From Polyodon spathula (Eukaryota > Chordata > Actinopteri > Acipenseriformes > Polyodontidae): 64,000 nucleotides of DNA. Where the stretch lies: positions 26,991,475 to 27,055,474 of the forward strand of contig NC_054547.1 in assembly GCF_017654505.1 (NCBI RefSeq), read 5' to 3'. The notes under the pieces are model-generated. The model had not been told where the DNA came from. It saw only the letters and a program-made list of their open reading frames with translations, and did not search any database. Positions 60,165-64,000 of this stretch are shown here, one piece after another (within the stretch, counting starts at the first letter, position 1; the number at the start of each line of letters is the position of its first letter). The position numbers and the translations under genes are program-made.

Positions 60165-60370
60165 CTCCTCCCTTATAGAAATATACCATCATAAAACCAC
60201 AGCAAACTGTAATAAAGCATAGTGAAAGCATGGTAAAGCATAGGTAATATTCTAAAGAATAGCAAGGTATGGTAAAGCATATGAATAAATATGGCAAACC
60301 AGGGGAAACTATGATAAATGCATAGGCTCTCCATGGGAAAAGCTTGATAAAACTACAAAAACACCATGCA
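60165..60370. repeat. Degenerate short tandem repeat (about 12-20 bp period)
   Basis: Variants of AGCATGGTAAAGCATA recur: ACCATCATAAAACCACAGCA, AGCATAGTGAAAGCATGG, AGCATAGGTAATATTC, GGTATGGTAAAGCATATG, CTATGATAAATGCATAGG. Similar words occur at 40-60 and 62130-62160, so the motif is scattered as well. Confidence 0.6.
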
Positions 60371-60465
60371 AAAATATTGTGATCAACTTGTATAAGAGCA
60401 AGATGGAGATCAGTTACACAAATGCAGCTGTTATGTGCTTGGGGTTATTTGAAATGTAACACTCA

Positions 60466-61190
60466 GTGCGTTTACCTGAGCATAAGAATGCCGATATTTT
60501 TCGGAAAATAGCACCTAGAAATTTCCGATTAAATTCCGAAAACTAACAAAATGTATATCATGTAAACACAGTTTTCTGAAAACTTATTGAAATAGCATAC
60601 TGCACATGTGCACACTTTGACCCTTTTCTCCTGCATGTGGTTTTAGAAAACAGAGAAAATAATAATCTGTAGTCAGTCTGCATGCATCCATTTGTCTAGT
60701 TAGGGATAAAGTAATACATTTGTTAAAGTCTGTATGTATTTGTTAATAGACCATACTGAAGCAGCAAATGTTTTCCAGCTTTAAAATTATGTGATCATTT
60801 AAAATATAGAACTATAAATATAGAATATAGAAATACAGAACAGGATGAGCTGTTGGAAAGGCTGATTGCACATTGTGGGGAATCTGAGGTATAGGATAGT
60901 CATTTTTTAATTTAAACTTGATACTCGATAAAGCACTATATTGGATTGGTCTCCATTCTATCGCAGAAATGTCCGGTCTTCAAATTGTACTTAGGCTACA
61001 GTACTTTGCATGCAAAAATATCCTGTGTTTTCTGAAAATTTCAATCCATGTATACAGTTGAATTCTAATTAGATTTTCCATCGTTAATCATGTAAACACA
61101 GAAAAGTGTCATTTTAAGAAAATCAGTTTTCTGATTAAGTTTTCTGAAAACATTCATTTTCAGAAAACGCTTTGTCATGTAAATGTACTA
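60466..61190. mobile_element. Non-autonomous terminal-inverted-repeat element, 725 bp
   Basis: The left end GTGCGTTTACCTGAGCAT pairs with the right end, which read inward is GTACATTTACATGACAAAG. ACTCA occurs just outside both ends (60461-60465, 61191-61195). Subterminal TTTTCTGAAAA and CATGTAAACACAG words repeat in both orientations. No coding capacity. The flanks form one continuous repeat at 35055-35240, which approximates an empty site and supports insertion. The superfamily is not certain. Confidence 0.6.
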
Positions 61191-61289
61191 ACTCACGTTA
61201 GCTTGTGCCTGGGCTAACAGTATGTGCCATTATACAACAAAAGGGGGCGATTGTAAAAACGAAATAGGCAATTATATGAATGCACTTTA

Positions 61290-64000
61290 TAATTATAACA
61301 TACATTGTTTAATTTAAAATAAATCAATGAATGCAGGATTTCTGCCCATGTATGTTTTTTAACCCATACCACTTCTGCTTACTTTTATAGGCAGGTTTAT
61401 GTTGCATTTGCAGTCAAATGGTCTACAGCTGAGTGCAGCAAGTATGGAGCGGTTTCTCAAACGTCCGAGAAATTACACTGAACATAATGAAAGCAGTAGC
61501 ACTACCAGTGCTAATGAGCAACTTCTTTCAATAAAGCTATCAAACACCTCAGTCATAATGCCAAATGTCATGGGTGGCCTTGAGCCAAGAAATGAACTCG
61601 TACACTGTTAGGTTTTTATATTTTATATAGCTTAGAAACCCAAATTTTAATTGCATTTTCTGTAGGTTGGCCACTGTTTTGATCAATCGTAGACCTTTTC
61701 ACTGTAGGGAAAGCCAGGGAAGAAGCTCCTGTAAATTAAAACCACACTTTCTCGAAACTAGACAAATATGGAGGCCAACATGTGGAAATCATGAAATGGC
61801 TTTCAGATTTTTCAAAGAGGATTGAGAAATAAAGTCTCTAAAGGTCCAACATAATTGATGACTAAGCCATTCTGGGTCAGTTGGAGTGGTGGCGTTTGAT
61901 GTACGTTTTGGCGGCTTTCTATCATAGATTGGAAACTGCTCAAGTAGCAATGCATAGGAAAGTAAAAAACCTCAAGCATGAACCTAAGCAAACAAAGTCA
62001 TTATGTGGGCCTAGAAATGGTTGTGCTGATTGCATTAACCTGAGATGCTATGCATTGGTTAGAATAAACACAACACAAACACAGAATATGTGTGTAAAGA
62101 TGGTAAAACTACTGTCTAACAAAGGGAAATAAAGCATAGTAAAAGTAAAACGCTTGGTAAATGCTTTTTACTGCGATATACTGTTTATAAATTATACATG
62201 TATTATAAATACCTTGTGGAAAGTATGGTTTCAATAAAGAAAGGTACCCAAACTTATGAAAACTCCCATATATACAGGACATTCCTCTAATTTCCTCCAC
62301 ATTAATGTTTTACTAACTCTATTAAAAGAAAAAAAAATGCAGATCCATGTGCAGACCTGCACTACCATTCTACTGTTTTAGCCGATTTTAGTATGACAAG
62401 TTAGGCATGAAGGACCTATGTTGCAGTTCTTAACTGTCAGGTAATGGCCTGTGGGGTTCTCAAGTTATTAACACTAATATAAGCTGTATTGTTTTTTTGA
62501 GTCCAGACAAAGTGTATAATGTTAAATAAAATTTTGGGGATCAATTGGCAGCTGTATAAAATATACAAGTTTTACATTTTTATTTGCAATGCTTATTTAA
62601 GCATGATATACAAGGAGTATTCTGAGTGAATAAAACCTGAGATAAATTATACTGCATGCACCTTGTAACTATAGCTCTTTTATGACAAGAGTTTTGGTGT
62701 TTTGGTAAAATAAAGAGCGAGTATGGCAGTGTTCAAAACCACGAAATCTATTAAAAGCTGAAGATTCTGTAGCATGAACTAGCTCCTCTAAATTGTTCAT
62801 GCAATGATGTGCTCTTCATATATGGAAGAATGCTATCAAACAGCACATGAAATGACCATTGTAAATGAATTGGGGCCTATTTGAAGCATGGTGCAAGATA
62901 GCTGTCCTGGTCTTCCTCTTTTGTTCATATATTCATTTATATATTTAGCCACAACATAATTTCATATTAAATAGACTTTATATTGGGAATACAAAGCAAC
63001 CGTGTCCCACAGCGAAAAACAAAGCATATATACAGTTAACAAAAAAAAAGGCTTTTATTAGAAATGAATATTCCTATGACCTCACTGATGTGTCACCAGT
63101 GTAGTTATTTCAAGTTTTGATTAATGTCCTCCAATTACAAACACATACCTGCGTGAAGAGACCCCCTTAGTCAAAGGCTGTGGTCAGTGTGCATGCGAGT
63201 GGAACAAACATTTAGTTTCCTCTCCCCACCAGAGCTACTGTATGACTCCTAGTCTATAGTAGATGCTGAAAATGAAAGTATTTTACTTTCTGATTCATAT
63301 ATTCTATATGAATTCTAATACAACAGCTGTCATTCCTATGGTGTTGCATTTACACCATTATCTGTTTCAAGCTATGAGTATAGAAAATGTATTAGAAGTT
63401 ATCAGAAACTCGAAAATAACCATACAACATAACTTACACTATATACTGTAGATTTTACTCCAATAAAGATTATGTTGGATTTCATATGATTTTGTGGCCA
63501 TTATTTTACACCAAAAAAGATTTAACACATGTATGTGAGAGAGTATAAGGTTATTTTGGCGGCTGTGTGTTTTTTTGGTTTAGCTTGGATTTTCCACTAT
63601 TCATATTGTCATAGATGACTGAACAGTAACAGCTAGTGATGAGAAATCAAACCTTCCTCAGTTACTGATTATAATCTACCATTTCAGACATACTCATTTT
63701 TTTTCTGAGAGTGCTATTATCTCCAGTGACCACAAAACATACTGAAATCAAATGTCTGCCAGTGAGACAACTTGTTAATACGATGCCAGATTTATCCAAT
63801 TAATGGAAGAAAGAATTCTCATTAATGGTCATAATCAAAATGAATTAATCAAGTTACAGATGTTAATTTTTAATTGTATAAAACGATTTTGATTTAAAAA
63901 AATAATCATCATAATACTGAACATGTTATGGCTTTTACAATAACGCATGGGCTTTGTAGTCTCACTATTCATGGTCAATTAAGTATGGTCAGACTCTTAG
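61290..64000. other. No gene supported
   Basis: A frame near 61444 reads MERFLKRPRNYTEHNESSS, like the start of some hAT-derived proteins, but no dimerisation or catalytic text follows. The remainder to the window end holds only short unsupported frames. Confidence 0.35.

Noticed and set aside
61399..61611. Frame with MERFLKRPR and Ser/Thr-rich text, like the N-terminus of hAT-derived proteins
   Set aside because: Similarity is limited to a few low-complexity residues; no downstream transposase text or terminal repeats found.
1..64000. CRISPR array, operons, bacterial promoters, rRNA or functional tRNA genes
   Set aside because: Sequence is clearly animal nuclear DNA. Regular spacer-repeat arrays and complete tRNA cloverleaves were not seen; the B-box words belong to SINEs.

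Overview
This window is vertebrate nuclear DNA: AT-rich, long introns, many microsatellites and a dense, varied transposon load. The mix (Tc1/mariner, PIF/Harbinger, CACTA-like, DIRS, L2-type LINE, CORE-SINE, LTR and foldback elements) plus two small three-exon chemokine genes points to a fish. A non-teleost ray-finned fish such as a sturgeon or paddlefish would fit, but that is a guess from the repeat flavour.

Host genes. Only two host protein-coding genes can be supported, both on the minus strand at the right: a tandem chemokine pair (CDS 48767-53150 and 57375-58393). Both have three coding exons, intron phases 1 then 2, a signal peptide beginning MKQ, the same core text around the third cysteine, and an extended C-terminal tail. 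The right copy has adjacent first cysteines (CC). The left copy has one aspartate between them (C-D-C, a CXC spacing). This is the most interesting observation in the window. Two DNA transposons sit inside introns of the left gene.

Left half. 1-8.6 kb is mostly featureless apart from a 732 bp solo LTR. 8.7-11.15 kb is a 2.46 kb transposon with long terminal inverted repeats beginning CACTATG, AAA at both flanks, and a broken two-exon transposase gene; an internally deleted relative lies in a chemokine intron at 49.5-50.8 kb. 11.6-23.4 kb holds a MIR-like SINE, small hairpin elements, a Tc1 remnant, compound microsatellites and a 400 bp palindromic element. 23.4-28.2 kb is a Harbinger-type element with its two genes in opposite orientation, its second gene split by a Tc1 element.

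Middle. 28.2-36 kb is almost empty. 35.96-44.65 kb is a direct tandem duplication of a roughly 4.3 kb unit (solo LTR, antisense LINE 3' end, AAT microsatellite, start of a DIRS retrotransposon). Its breakpoint cuts the DIRS gag region; the DIRS element continues with reverse transcriptase and tyrosine recombinase pieces to about 46.65 kb.

Right end. 54.06-55.22 kb is a truncated Tc1 copy between the chemokine genes. 58.5-64 kb holds a degenerate short tandem repeat and a terminal-inverted-repeat element inserted in a repeat that has a second copy at 35.06 kb. All transposon genes seen are broken.
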